The notes under the pieces: model-generated
Seen by the model: only the letters and a program-made list of their open reading frames with translations
Databases searched by the model: none
Told to the model about the DNA's origin: nothing
Shown here: in pieces, positions 16,512 through 24,442 of the stretch
Numbering within the stretch: the first letter of the stretch is position 1
How the letters are laid out: the number at the start of each line of letters is the position of its first letter
NCBI GenBank assembly: GCA_001655195.1
Contig: LPNY01000139.1
Coordinates: forward strand, 64,516-128,515
Origin: Arcobacter sp. EP1
Lineage (GTDB): Bacteria > Campylobacterota > Campylobacteria > Campylobacterales > Arcobacteraceae
Reading direction: 5' to 3'
Length of the DNA stretch: 64,000 bases
Made by a program: the position numbers and the translations under genes

Positions 16512-17145
16512 AGTTGACAACGCTTATGATTTGTGGCTTTTTCTAAAAGAACAAAACTTACTAGAAAATGCACCAGAGTTTTGGTGGCCAAGTTCTAGTG
16601 ACTTTGAAGTGCTCATTGGTGCTATACTCACACAAAATACAAAATGGGTGAATGTTGAACAATCTATAAAAAACCTAAAAAAGCTGGATGTTTTAAGTCT
16701 TGAAAAATTAGCAACTGTTGATTTAGATACTTTCATAGTAGCAATTACTCCCAGCGGTTTTAAAAATCAAAAATCAGTACGTATCAAAAAACTGTGTCAA
16801 AATATTTTGCAAGAGTTTGAAACCTTTGAAAACTTTTCTAAGTGTGTAACACGAGAGTGGCTTTTAGAACAAAAAGGTATTGGTCCAGAAACAGCTGATG
16901 CAGTTCTTTGTTATGCCTGCCATCAAGACTATTTTGTGGTTGATTCTTATACTAATAGATTATTAAAACGTTTTGGTTATAGCTTTGAGTCTTATGAGGA
17001 TTTACAAGCGTGGTGTGAATATGGAATTAATGAAAATTTCGATAAAATAATCAAAATTTACAAAAAAGATGTCTCTTTAAACTTTGTTTACTGTAGACTC
17101 CACGGCAAGATAGTCGAGTATATGAAAAGCAATCCAAAGGATTAA
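16504..17145 (+). CDS. MagIII-type 3-methyladenine DNA glycosylase (EndoIII superfamily)
   Basis: 213 residues of the helix-hairpin-helix base-excision superfamily. The HhH motif is LEQKGIGPETADAV (about 121-134) and the catalytic Asp is D147 in VVDSY. The residue equivalent to the catalytic lysine of endonuclease III is Glu129 (GPETA in place of GRKTA), and there is no C-terminal four-cysteine iron-sulfur loop. Both features fit the monofunctional MagIII glycosylase of Helicobacter, which removes 3-methyladenine. TTG start at 16504 overlapping the previous gene by 8 bp. Confidence 0.85.
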   Translation: MNRVDNAYDLWLFLKEQNLLENAPEFWWPSSSDFEVLIGAILTQNTKWVNVEQSIKNLKKLDVLSLEKLATVDLDTFIVAITPSGFKNQKSVRIKKLCQNILQEFETFENFSKCVTREWLLEQKGIGPETADAVLCYACHQDYFVVDSYTNRLLKRFGYSFESYEDLQAWCEYGINENFDKIIKIYKKDVSLNFVYCRLHGKIVEYMKSNPKD

Positions 17146-17148
17146 TTA

Positions 17149-17940
17149 ATGATTATTATTCCACAAACAAAAGGTGGGGTAGGTAAGTCTACTGTAGCAA
17201 TGCAAGTTATAGCGCCTTACCTTTATAAAAAGCATGGTAAAAAAGTAACTTATATTGAAATCGATGATGAAAACAATGATTCACGATCGTTTACGCGTAC
17301 GAATATCGTTGATAAACGGATGTTAGGGACAAACAAACTAACAGAACTTGATGAACTTATTTTAATGGATGATAATCATGAAGTAATTGTGGATGTAGGT
17401 GGTAATAAAACCTCTTCACTAGTCCTAGAAGAGATTAAAAAAGTGGGTTCTTTTGGTAATATTAAGTGGATTATTCCTTTAGGGGATGGTGAACTTGATG
17501 GTAAAAATGCTATTGCAACCATGAAAAAAATTAAAAAGATTGAAGAAAAATCAGAAGATAATATTATTTTTGCACTTAACCGTGCTATTTCTATGGAACC
17601 TGACTATATTGAAGAACAATTTATCAACTTTTTTGGACATAAATATTTAGACTCAAACTCTGTAATGTTTGATTTTATCAAAGAACCCAAATACTTTCCT
17701 GTAAAAAATGATAAAGTTATCACAATGAGTCGATACTTAGGAAGTACGGTTTGGGAAATGGCATATAATAACACAGATTTTGCACAAAAAGCAGTGCAAG
17801 CTAAAGAGTTAGGGGATTTAGATTCTGCTCGAAAATACCTCTTCTTTAGACGTATTCAAACAGAAGCAAAAGATTATGTACTTCAAGTACTGAATAAAAT
17901 CTTTTTTGATTTAGATAAATGGATTGATATTAAAAAATGA
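17149..17940 (+). CDS. orphan ParA/MinD-type ATPase
   Basis: 263 residues with the deviant Walker A KGGVGKST (residues 8-15), a switch region VIVDVGGNKTSS near 78-89, and a ParA-like fold. No ParB, MinC or origin-like repeats are nearby, so it is unlikely to be the chromosome partition protein. The next gene overlaps by 4 bp and encodes a small C-terminally anchored membrane protein, a plausible membrane adaptor. Role unknown; candidates are positioning of a membrane complex or regulation of a partner. Confidence 0.8.
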   Translation: MIIIPQTKGGVGKSTVAMQVIAPYLYKKHGKKVTYIEIDDENNDSRSFTRTNIVDKRMLGTNKLTELDELILMDDNHEVIVDVGGNKTSSLVLEEIKKVGSFGNIKWIIPLGDGELDGKNAIATMKKIKKIEEKSEDNIIFALNRAISMEPDYIEEQFINFFGHKYLDSNSVMFDFIKEPKYFPVKNDKVITMSRYLGSTVWEMAYNNTDFAQKAVQAKELGDLDSARKYLFFRRIQTEAKDYVLQVLNKIFFDLDKWIDIKK

Positions 17941-18188
17941 GTGAAATGAGTTTTAAACAAGCCAAAGAGGTTGTTGAACAGTTAGAACTTTCTGAAATTT
18001 CATTAAAAAAATCAACGCAGGATTTAAATACATCCTCAAAAAAGTTTAATGAAGCGCTTCAAAAACAGGCGACTATATTAAGACTTTTACCAAAAGCTGA
18101 CAAAAAAATAAACACATTACGACTTCTAGTGATGTTAAATGTAGGATTTATTTTAGGTCTTATTGTTGGCGCAACACTATTAAAATAA
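17937..18188 (+). CDS. small coiled-coil, C-terminally membrane-anchored protein
   Basis: 83 residues: a helical charged N-terminal region (about 1-55) likely to form a coiled coil, then a single apolar segment (about 62-81, LVMLNVGFILGLIVGATLL) at the very C-terminus. It is translationally coupled to the ParA-like ATPase (ATGA overlap), suggesting that it recruits or senses that ATPase at the membrane. It is followed 11 bp later by menG/ubiE. I do not recognise a family. Confidence 0.7.
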   Translation: MSEMSFKQAKEVVEQLELSEISLKKSTQDLNTSSKKFNEALQKQATILRLLPKADKKINTLRLLVMLNVGFILGLIVGATLLK

Positions 18189-18199
18189 TTAGGGAAAAA

Positions 18200-18910
18200 A
18201 TGAGTAAACAAGAAAAAATTGTATCAATGTTTAATGATATTGCAGGAACGTATGATTTAGCAAATAGAGTATTAAGTATGGGAATAGATAAAAGTTGGCG
18301 AGATAAAGCGTGTAACTTAGCCTACTCTTTTTATGGAAAAGATACGGTTTCTAAGATTGTAGATGTTGCTTGTGGTACAGGAGATATGATTGACTACTGG
18401 CAAAAAACAGCAGGCAAAAATGGTATCAACTTAGAGCAAGTTGTGGGAGTTGACCCAAGTGTTGGTATGATGGAAGTAGCAAAGAAGAAACTTCCTGATG
18501 TTGAGTTTATTGAAGCAGGTGCTGCTCAAATGCCATTAGATAGTGATAGTGCCGATGTTATCTCTATTTCATATGGAATTCGAAATGTTGTGCAACGACA
18601 AGAGGCTTTTGATGAATTTGCAAGAGTACTTAAAAAAGATGGTTTAGTAGTTATTTTAGAGTTTACAAAAAATAAAAAAGAGAAGCCATTAGATTACGTG
18701 ACAGATTTTTATATGAATAAAATTTTACCAACGCTAGGTGGAATGATTTCACGAAATAAAGAAGCCTACACTTATTTGCCAAACTCTATTGATGAGTTTT
18801 TAACTCAAGACAATCTGTGTGCAGAGTTAAGACAAGCTGGATTAGAGCCTATTTATGTAAAAGGGTTCAGTATGAATATCTCAACACTCTTTATCGCTCG
18901 AAAAATATAG
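18200..18910 (+). CDS. ubiE: demethylmenaquinone methyltransferase MenG/UbiE
   Basis: 236 residues, class I SAM methyltransferase catalysing the last C-methylation in menaquinone synthesis. Motifs: FNDIAGTYDLANRVLSMGID at the N-terminus (family signature), SAM-binding VDVACGTGDM near 54-63, SYGIRNV near 115-121, and the FSMNISTLFIARK C-terminal block. It has GGGAAAAA upstream of the ATG. The stop codon TAG forms the outer end of a 144-bp hairpin element. Confidence 0.95.
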   Translation: MSKQEKIVSMFNDIAGTYDLANRVLSMGIDKSWRDKACNLAYSFYGKDTVSKIVDVACGTGDMIDYWQKTAGKNGINLEQVVGVDPSVGMMEVAKKKLPDVEFIEAGAAQMPLDSDSADVISISYGIRNVVQRQEAFDEFARVLKKDGLVVILEFTKNKKEKPLDYVTDFYMNKILPTLGGMISRNKEAYTYLPNSIDEFLTQDNLCAELRQAGLEPIYVKGFSMNISTLFIARKI

Positions 18911-19048
18911 GTTAATCTGATAACTATTTTTCACGAACTTCTGCGTTAAAGCGTTATTTTAAATGCTCACGTACTACATGTATGCTCCGCTTTAAAATAA
19001 CACTTTGCCTTGAATTTCATAAAAACTATCTATCATCTTAACCTATAT
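18905..19048. repeat. hairpin element copy A (144-bp imperfect palindrome)
   Basis: The ends ATATAGGTTAA (18905-18915) and TTAACCTATAT (19038-19048) are perfect inverted repeats, and most of the interior also pairs (for example AAAG.GTTATTTTAAA on both arms). In minus orientation it carries TTCAAGGC, GCGGAGC, TAC...GTACGTGAGC and AACGCAGAA, the same blocks as copies B (55393-55507) and C (56445-56589). The left arm includes the last codon and stop of menG. No ORF. Confidence 0.8.
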
Positions 19049-19091
19049 GGGTAGGATGACTTTTACTTTCTTAAAAAGGAAACTTTTTTAA

Positions 19092-20279
19092 ATGAACACT
19101 CCCATTACGGTCTCAACCTTAAACAATCAAATCAAATCATTATTAGAAACTACTTTCATTGGTGTATATGTGGAAGGGGAAGTTTCAAACCTAACTTATC
19201 ACAACTCAGGGCATATTTATTTCTCCATCAAAGATGCGAACTCAACGCTTTCTTGTGTTATGTTTCGAGGTAACGCTCAATACCTAAAGTTTCGTTTAGA
19301 AGTGGGTATGAAAATTACAATTTCTGGTAGTATCACAGCCTATGTTCCTCGAGGTAATTATCAACTCATGTGTAATAAAATTGAGCCTTCAGGACAAGGG
19401 GTGTTAGCTTTAGCTTATGAGCAACTCAAAAAGAAACTTCAAGAAAAAGGGTATTTTAATTCTGAAATTAAAAAGACCCTACCAAAATATCCTAAGCATA
19501 TTGTTTTAGTAACATCACCTACAGGTGCAGCTATTGAGGATATGAAAAAAGTTGCTCTTCATCGTTGGCCATTAGCTAAGTTTACGTTAGTGCCAACCTT
19601 GGTTCAAGGAGATGATGCCAAGTTTGATATTGTAAACTCCATAAAAATCGCTGATGAATTAGAAGCTGATGTGATGATTGTAGGTCGAGGAGGAGGAAGT
19701 ATTGAAGATCTTTGGGCCTTTAATGAAGAGGTTGTTGCTTTATCTATTTATGAAGCAAAAACTCCTGTTATCTCTGCGGTTGGTCATGAGGTAGATTTTT
19801 TGATTTCAGATTTTGTAGCTGATGTTCGTGCGGCAACGCCATCCAATGCTATAGAAATAGCACTTCCTGATATGAATGAACACCGAATATTCCTAGATAA
19901 TTTACACGATCAGTTTAATAGCCGATTTAAAATGATTCTCTCTTCAAAAGAGCAATCTATTATGCATATTAAATCACTCTTTGAACAAAACTCCTTTGAA
20001 CGTAAATTTGAGTTCGTACAAAAAGAGTTAAATCTTGTAAAAGAGAATTTAAATCGTAGCATGCTAACAATTTTTCAGCAAAAACAGAGTCTGCTTGAGA
20101 TGTTAAATAATAATTACAAAATGAATCATCCTAATAAAAAAGTAAAAGAGGGAATGGTACAGTTAACCAAAGATGAAAAAATAATTAATTTGGAAAATGT
20201 TAAGCCTAAAGATACAATTTGGTTGGAGTCAGCTAAAAATGTTGCACGATGTGAGGTAATAGAAAATAATGTGCTATAA
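19092..20279 (+). CDS. xseA: exodeoxyribonuclease VII large subunit
   Basis: 395 residues. N-terminal OB-fold (about 1-100) including LLETTFIGVYVEGEVSN and SGHIYFSIKD, the catalytic domain with TSPTGAAIEDM, GRGGGSIEDLWAFNEE and VGHEVDF, and a coiled-coil segment (about 260-345). With the small subunit XseB (not seen here) it degrades single-stranded DNA into oligonucleotides. AAAAGGAAAC precedes the ATG. The adjacency to menG is also found in Campylobacter. Confidence 0.95.
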   Translation: MNTPITVSTLNNQIKSLLETTFIGVYVEGEVSNLTYHNSGHIYFSIKDANSTLSCVMFRGNAQYLKFRLEVGMKITISGSITAYVPRGNYQLMCNKIEPSGQGVLALAYEQLKKKLQEKGYFNSEIKKTLPKYPKHIVLVTSPTGAAIEDMKKVALHRWPLAKFTLVPTLVQGDDAKFDIVNSIKIADELEADVMIVGRGGGSIEDLWAFNEEVVALSIYEAKTPVISAVGHEVDFLISDFVADVRAATPSNAIEIALPDMNEHRIFLDNLHDQFNSRFKMILSSKEQSIMHIKSLFEQNSFERKFEFVQKELNLVKENLNRSMLTIFQQKQSLLEMLNNNYKMNHPNKKVKEGMVQLTKDEKIINLENVKPKDTIWLESAKNVARCEVIENNVL

Positions 20280-20327
20280 TTTTTAAGTTAATAATCGTTA
20301 AAATAAGTTAAATTAATCTTTATAACG

Positions 20328-20345
20328 AAAAAGAGGTTTCTTTTT
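20328..20345 (+). terminator. probable terminator after xseA
   Basis: AAAAAGA and TCTTTTT form a 7-bp A/U-rich stem around GGTT, followed by further T-rich sequence. It is weak but placed between xseA and cheW. Confidence 0.45.
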
Positions 20346-20393
20346 GTAAAGATTACTACAATAAAGAGCATGTAAGAATAAAAGGATTGCTTA

Positions 20394-20903
20394 ATGGAAC
20401 AAAATGTAAACAGCCATAGAGAAGAAGAAATAATTGACTATGCTAATACTAGCGAGTTTATGACTTTTGAACTTGGTAGTATGAAATATGCCATTGAATT
20501 ACCAAAAATTAGAGAGATTTTAACTTACCCTGAATTAATTACAACATTACCAAATACTTCTGATTGGGTAAAGGGATTAATCAACTTGAGAGGTGAAGTA
20601 GTACCTATTTTAGATATTCGAATTAAATTTAATACCGGTGAAATTGTTTATGATGATAACACAGCAGTTATTGCGGTAATTACAAAAGATAAACGTATGA
20701 TTGGTATTGTTGTAGATAAAGTTGATGATGTTCAACGACTTGATACTTCAAACTTAGCACCTGTTTCAGATATGGGTTCTTCAATACCTTCGCGATATTT
20801 AAAAGGTTTTGTAAGGCTTAATGATAACAGAATGTTGGTTGTTATGGATATCGAATCTGTTGTTCATAAAAGTGAATTAGGTAGTGCTGAAACTGATAAA
20901 TAA
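20394..20903 (+). CDS. cheW: CheW-like chemotaxis coupling protein
   Basis: 169 residues of CheW fold with recognisable YAIELPKIREIL, WVKGLINLRGEVVPILDIR, and VDKVDDV. CheW links chemoreceptors to the CheA kinase. The two downstream genes encode response regulators in the same direction (spacing 14 bp, then a 1-bp overlap), so this is probably a small chemotaxis- or signal-processing operon. No CheA or receptor is in the window, so whether it serves flagellar chemotaxis or another pathway is open. Confidence 0.92.
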   Translation: MEQNVNSHREEEIIDYANTSEFMTFELGSMKYAIELPKIREILTYPELITTLPNTSDWVKGLINLRGEVVPILDIRIKFNTGEIVYDDNTAVIAVITKDKRMIGIVVDKVDDVQRLDTSNLAPVSDMGSSIPSRYLKGFVRLNDNRMLVVMDIESVVHKSELGSAETDK

Positions 20904-20917
20904 GCTTAGGGTATAAA

Positions 20918-21307
20918 ATGCAAGAAAAAATAGCAAAATTAAAAGAGTTGAAACTACTCTTTGTTGAAGATGAAAAAGATTTATTAGATATTATTAGTGA
21001 TACTCTTGTTAAACTGCAAGCAAACTTCTTAACTGCAACAAACGGTGAAGAGGCTTTAGCTGTATTAGAAGAACATAGTGATATTGATGCAGTAATTACT
21101 GATATTAATATGCCTGTAATGAATGGCTTAGATATGATTAAAATCATTAAAGAAAAACAGCCAGATTTAACAATTATTATCATGTCTGCACATACTGAAA
21201 CTGAGTATATTGAAAAAGCTGAAGAGTATGGTGTTAAAGACTACTTGTTAAAACCTTTTGATTTTATAAAATTTATAGAGTTAATTACGAGTAAAAATAT
21301 AAAATAA
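20918..21307 (+). CDS. single-domain (CheY-like) response regulator
   Basis: 129 residues, receiver domain only: LLFVEDEKD at β1, phospho-acceptor Asp in VITDINMP near residue 53, Ser/Thr switch in IIIMSAH near 84-90 and Lys in YLLKPFD near 110. With no output domain it must act by protein contact or phosphotransfer. It overlaps the next regulator by 1 bp and follows cheW, which places it in that signalling operon. Confidence 0.9.
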   Translation: MQEKIAKLKELKLLFVEDEKDLLDIISDTLVKLQANFLTATNGEEALAVLEEHSDIDAVITDINMPVMNGLDMIKIIKEKQPDLTIIIMSAHTETEYIEKAEEYGVKDYLLKPFDFIKFIELITSKNIK

Positions 21308-22680
21308 TGAATGTAGATAATGTCCTCTTAAAACGATTGCAGATTTTATATGTAGAAGATGATGAACATGTTCGTCAAGAGCTCACACTTCTATTGTCAA
21401 AATTTTTCAAAAAAGTTTACACTGCAGTTGATGGAAAAGAAGGCTTATCTGTTTATGAAGAAAAAAAAGAGAATATTGATGTAATAATCTCTGATATTAA
21501 TATGCCAAATATGACAGGTATTGATATGGTTAAAGCCATACGGCAGAAGAATGATACTATTCCTGTTATTTTTGCTACTGCTTATTCGGATAATGAATTT
21601 TTGTCTGAATCTATCAAATTAAAAATCTATGACTATATTATCAAACCTATTGATGTGAGAGCTCTGTTAACCTCTGTATCTGAGTTGTCAAAAATTTTAT
21701 ACCATCAAAATTTAATGGAAGAACAAAATCGTGAATTGGAGCGTTATAAAGAGGCAGTTGATCAATATAATATTGTAATTAAAACTGATACTCAAATGAA
21801 AATAACCTATGTCAATTCACTCTTTTGTGCCATTACAGGTTTTGATAAAGAAGAACTTCTAGGAAAAGATTTTAGAGAGTTACGACACAGCGATACGGAT
21901 ATTCATATGTACAATGGCATGTATGCTGATGTATTAGATAACAAATCGTGGTCAGGTAAAATCAAACAAGTTACCAAAGAGGGTGAAGGTTATGTGGTAG
22001 ACTCTTCTATGATAACCATGCATAATGATGCAGGAGATATCATAGGTTCTATTGCAATACAACGAAATATTACCCAAGAAGTGAACCAAAAGCGTGAAGT
22101 GCAAATGGCTCTGATGAAAGATAAAGGGGATATTTTTATCAAAGGAAAAGCTGGTTCAGCTGAACAAGAGAAAAAAATAACTGCTCTTAATGATAATATT
22201 CGTGATTTAGAAAAAGCTATGCGTAACCTAAATGTTGAAAAAGACAAATACATTTACATGGTTCAAAAAGCTAAAGTAGAAAACAAAAAACTTAAAGCAG
22301 AAGTTGCTCACTATCGAAAAGACTCCGATACAGTTGAAGATAAAACCTCTGTTACTCTAAAAACAAATCGTGAAAACCATCAACTGCGACAACAAGTTGC
22401 ACAACTCAATGCAAAAGAAGATGAGTTAAAAACTGAAATTGAAAAACAGGTAACCCAAACAAAAGTAACCTATGAGATTCAAATTGATGATTTAGAAAAA
22501 GAACTACAAGAGTACAAAGATAAACTTGATGCTATTGAAGATGGTCATGTCTTAGCACAAAAAGTTGAGTATTGGAAAGTAAAAGCTAAAACAGAGCAAG
22601 AACGTGTAGAGCAGTTAGAGAAAAAGATTATGCAAATTGGTGATAAAACAATCTTACAAAAACTCTTTGGTAATAAATAA
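21307..22680 (+). CDS. response regulator with PAS domain and long coiled coil, no known output domain
   Basis: 457 residues. Receiver domain about 1-125 (ILYVEDDE, IISDINMPNM, YDYIIKP). A PAS domain follows at about 145-260 (IVIKTDTQMKITYVNSLF, DIIGSIAIQRNIT). The C-terminal part (about 285-450) is rich in Lys, Glu and Gln and is predicted as a continuous coiled coil. No kinase, GGDEF, EAL, HTH or methyltransferase domain is present, so it may be a scaffold or dimeric sensor acting through the coiled coil. ATG overlaps the stop of the preceding regulator (TAATG). Confidence 0.88.
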   Translation: MNVDNVLLKRLQILYVEDDEHVRQELTLLLSKFFKKVYTAVDGKEGLSVYEEKKENIDVIISDINMPNMTGIDMVKAIRQKNDTIPVIFATAYSDNEFLSESIKLKIYDYIIKPIDVRALLTSVSELSKILYHQNLMEEQNRELERYKEAVDQYNIVIKTDTQMKITYVNSLFCAITGFDKEELLGKDFRELRHSDTDIHMYNGMYADVLDNKSWSGKIKQVTKEGEGYVVDSSMITMHNDAGDIIGSIAIQRNITQEVNQKREVQMALMKDKGDIFIKGKAGSAEQEKKITALNDNIRDLEKAMRNLNVEKDKYIYMVQKAKVENKKLKAEVAHYRKDSDTVEDKTSVTLKTNRENHQLRQQVAQLNAKEDELKTEIEKQVTQTKVTYEIQIDDLEKELQEYKDKLDAIEDGHVLAQKVEYWKVKAKTEQERVEQLEKKIMQIGDKTILQKLFGNK

Positions 22681-22698
22681 AAGAGAAAATTCTCTTTT
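22679..22698. terminator. bidirectional terminator between convergent genes
   Basis: AAAAGAGAA (22679-22687) and TTCTCTTTT (22690-22698) form a 9-bp inverted repeat between the coiled-coil regulator (plus) and the cyclophilin gene (minus). Confidence 0.65.
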
Positions 22699-22707
22699 AT
22701 CTATCTT

Positions 22708-23235
22708 TTATTTAATCGTGATCTTTAAAATCTTTTGATCTTTTAAGGGTTTATCTCCGGCATATCGTCCATTTGTTCTAACATTTTCTAGCTTTTTAAC
22801 AACATCCATCCCCTTTTTTACATATCCAAAAATAGTGTGTCGCCCATTTAACCAATGAGTTGTTACTGTTGTAATAAAAAATTGACTTCCGTTTGTATGT
22901 GGACCAGAGTTTGCCATGGCTAAAATACCTGGTTTGTCAAAAACAGCATTTGGTGAGAATTCATCTTTAAATGGTTTTTCCCAAATAGATTCTCCACCAC
23001 GACCTGTTCCTGTTGGATCACCACCTTGAATCATAAAGTTTTTAATGATTCTGTGAAAAATTAGACCATTATAGTAACCGTTGTTTGAATGTGTTACAAA
23101 ATTCTCTACAGCCTTAGGCGCTAAATCTTTTCTTAACTCAATTTCAATGGTTCCTTGTGTTGTTTCCATAACTGCAATTGGATTTGTAGCAAATAGTAAC
23201 ACAGAGAATGAAATTAAAAGTAGTAACTTTTTCAT
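22708..23235 (-). CDS. exported cyclophilin-type peptidyl-prolyl isomerase
   Basis: 175 residues with an N-terminal signal peptide (about 1-16). The mature domain is a bacterial cyclophilin: LAPKAVENFVTHSNNGYYNGLIFHRII, FMIQGGDPTGTGRGG, SGPHTNGSQFFITT, and WLNGRHTIFGYV carry the catalytic Arg, Phe, Gln and Trp/His positions. It catalyses cis-trans isomerisation of Xaa-Pro bonds, probably in the periplasm during envelope protein folding. It stands alone, convergent with the preceding operon. Confidence 0.93.
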   Translation of the reverse strand: MKKLLLLISFSVLLFATNPIAVMETTQGTIEIELRKDLAPKAVENFVTHSNNGYYNGLIFHRIIKNFMIQGGDPTGTGRGGESIWEKPFKDEFSPNAVFDKPGILAMANSGPHTNGSQFFITTVTTHWLNGRHTIFGYVKKGMDVVKKLENVRTNGRYAGDKPLKDQKILKITIK

Positions 23236-23372
23236 TGATATCCTTGTCTTTAAAGTGGCAGTAAGTATATTATTAAAGATTTTAATATTCTATTAAAAGT
23301 TCTCTTTTAGATGAGTTTAAATTTTCTTTGATAGAATTCAGACAAAATTTATCTTATTTTAAAGGAAATCGC

Positions 23373-23732
23373 ATGGAAATGCCTGCAATGCCGCAACCAA
23401 CCTTCTATATTTTTAAGTGTGAGCAAAGTTCACCTCCTGGTATGCCAAAGCCAAGTTGTGTAACTCCAGATACTCAAGGGTTGTTTAATCATTTAGCACA
23501 GAAGATGATGGAAAAAGGTTTAATGGGACCAGTTCAGCCAATTCGAACTTCATGTTTAGGAAGATGTCAAATGGGACCAGTAATGTTAATTGAACCTGGA
23601 CATCATATGTACTGTCAATTATCTAAGGAAAAAATTGATAGAATTGTCGAAGAACACATAATAGGTGGAAACCCGGTACAAGAGTATATTATTCCAGAGC
23701 AATTTTGGGGTGAACCTATTAAACTAGGATAA
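23373..23732 (+). CDS. thioredoxin-fold (2Fe-2S) ferredoxin-like protein
   Basis: 119 residues from the ATG at 23373, chosen because AAAGGAAA precedes it; a longer frame from 23328 lacks a ribosome site. The pattern FYIFKCEQSSPPGMPKPSC, then 40-odd residues, then SCLGRCQMGP is that of shethna-type or thioredoxin-like [2Fe-2S] ferredoxins, with four cysteines as cluster ligands. It would be a cytoplasmic electron carrier. It is followed closely by panD (12 bp) and may share its transcript. Confidence 0.85.
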   Translation: MEMPAMPQPTFYIFKCEQSSPPGMPKPSCVTPDTQGLFNHLAQKMMEKGLMGPVQPIRTSCLGRCQMGPVMLIEPGHHMYCQLSKEKIDRIVEEHIIGGNPVQEYIIPEQFWGEPIKLG

Positions 23733-23744
23733 GGAATCGAATAT

Positions 23745-24128
23745 ATGACATTTGATATGCTGTATAGTAAAATTCACAGAGCAACTGTTTCAGATGCGAA
23801 TTTAAATTATGTTGGATCAATTACGATTGATGAAGAATTAATGATTGCTTCTCATTTACGAGTTGGGCAGAAAGTAGAAATCGTAAACGTTAACAATGGT
23901 GAACGATTTGCAACATACGTGATAAAAGGGAAAGCTGGAAGTAAAGACATGTGTCTTAATGGAGCAGCTGCAAGAAAAGTGGAGATTGGTGATAAGATTA
24001 TTGTTATTGCTTATGCTTCATATAATGAATCAGAACTAGATGATTATAAACCAACAGTAGTTATTGTTGATGATGAAAACAATATTGAAAGTATTACTCA
24101 TGAACTTGTAGGAAGTGACCATGTTTGA
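23745..24128 (+). CDS. panD: aspartate 1-decarboxylase proenzyme
   Basis: 127 residues. Makes β-alanine from aspartate for pantothenate synthesis. The self-cleavage site Gly-Ser that produces the pyruvoyl cofactor is visible in NYVGSITID near residues 24-25. [10 protein letters not shown] and [10 protein letters not shown] are family blocks. Length is normal. It is followed by ybaB, which overlaps by 8 bp. Confidence 0.96.
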   Translation: MTFDMLYSKIHRATVSDANLNYVGSITIDEELMIASHLRVGQKVEIVNVNNGERFATYVIKGKAGSKDMCLNGAAARKVEIGDKIIVIAYASYNESELDDYKPTVVIVDDENNIESITHELVGSDHV

Positions 24129-24441
24129 TGGTATTGATTTAAGTAAAATCAATCTCAACGAGGTTATGGGACAAGTTCAAGAGATGGCAAATAAAGCCAA
24201 AGAAGATAATGCGGATAAAATCTTTACTAGTAAATCTGGTGGAGGTATGATTGAGTTATCTATTAATGGAAACTCTGAAGTAGTTGATTTACAAATTGAT
24301 GATTCGTTACTTGAGGATAAAGACTCTTTACAGATTCTTTTAATCTCAGCCATGAATGATGTTATTAAACAAGCAGATGAGAATAAAAAAATGATGGCCA
24401 TGAACATGATGGGTGGTATGGGCTCGTTTGGTCAAAAATAA
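24121..24441 (+). CDS. YbaB/EbfC nucleoid-associated protein
   Basis: 106 residues from the ATG at 24121, which has AGGAA 7 nt upstream; a GTG two codons earlier is less likely. Small dimeric DNA-binding protein of the YbaB/EbfC family: [17 protein letters not shown], then [21 protein letters not shown], then the C-terminal MNMMGGM tail. In many bacteria it neighbours dnaX or recR; here it lies between panD and ispA. It overlaps panD by 8 bp, indicating translational coupling. Confidence 0.9.
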   Translation: MFDGIDLSKINLNEVMGQVQEMANKAKEDNADKIFTSKSGGGMIELSINGNSEVVDLQIDDSLLEDKDSLQILLISAMNDVIKQADENKKMMAMNMMGGMGSFGQK

Positions 24442-24442
24442 A

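Noticed and set aside
18920..19040. CRISPR-like repeat or complete insertion sequence at the hairpin elements
   Set aside because: Each locus has a single palindromic unit, with no spacers and no transposase ORF.
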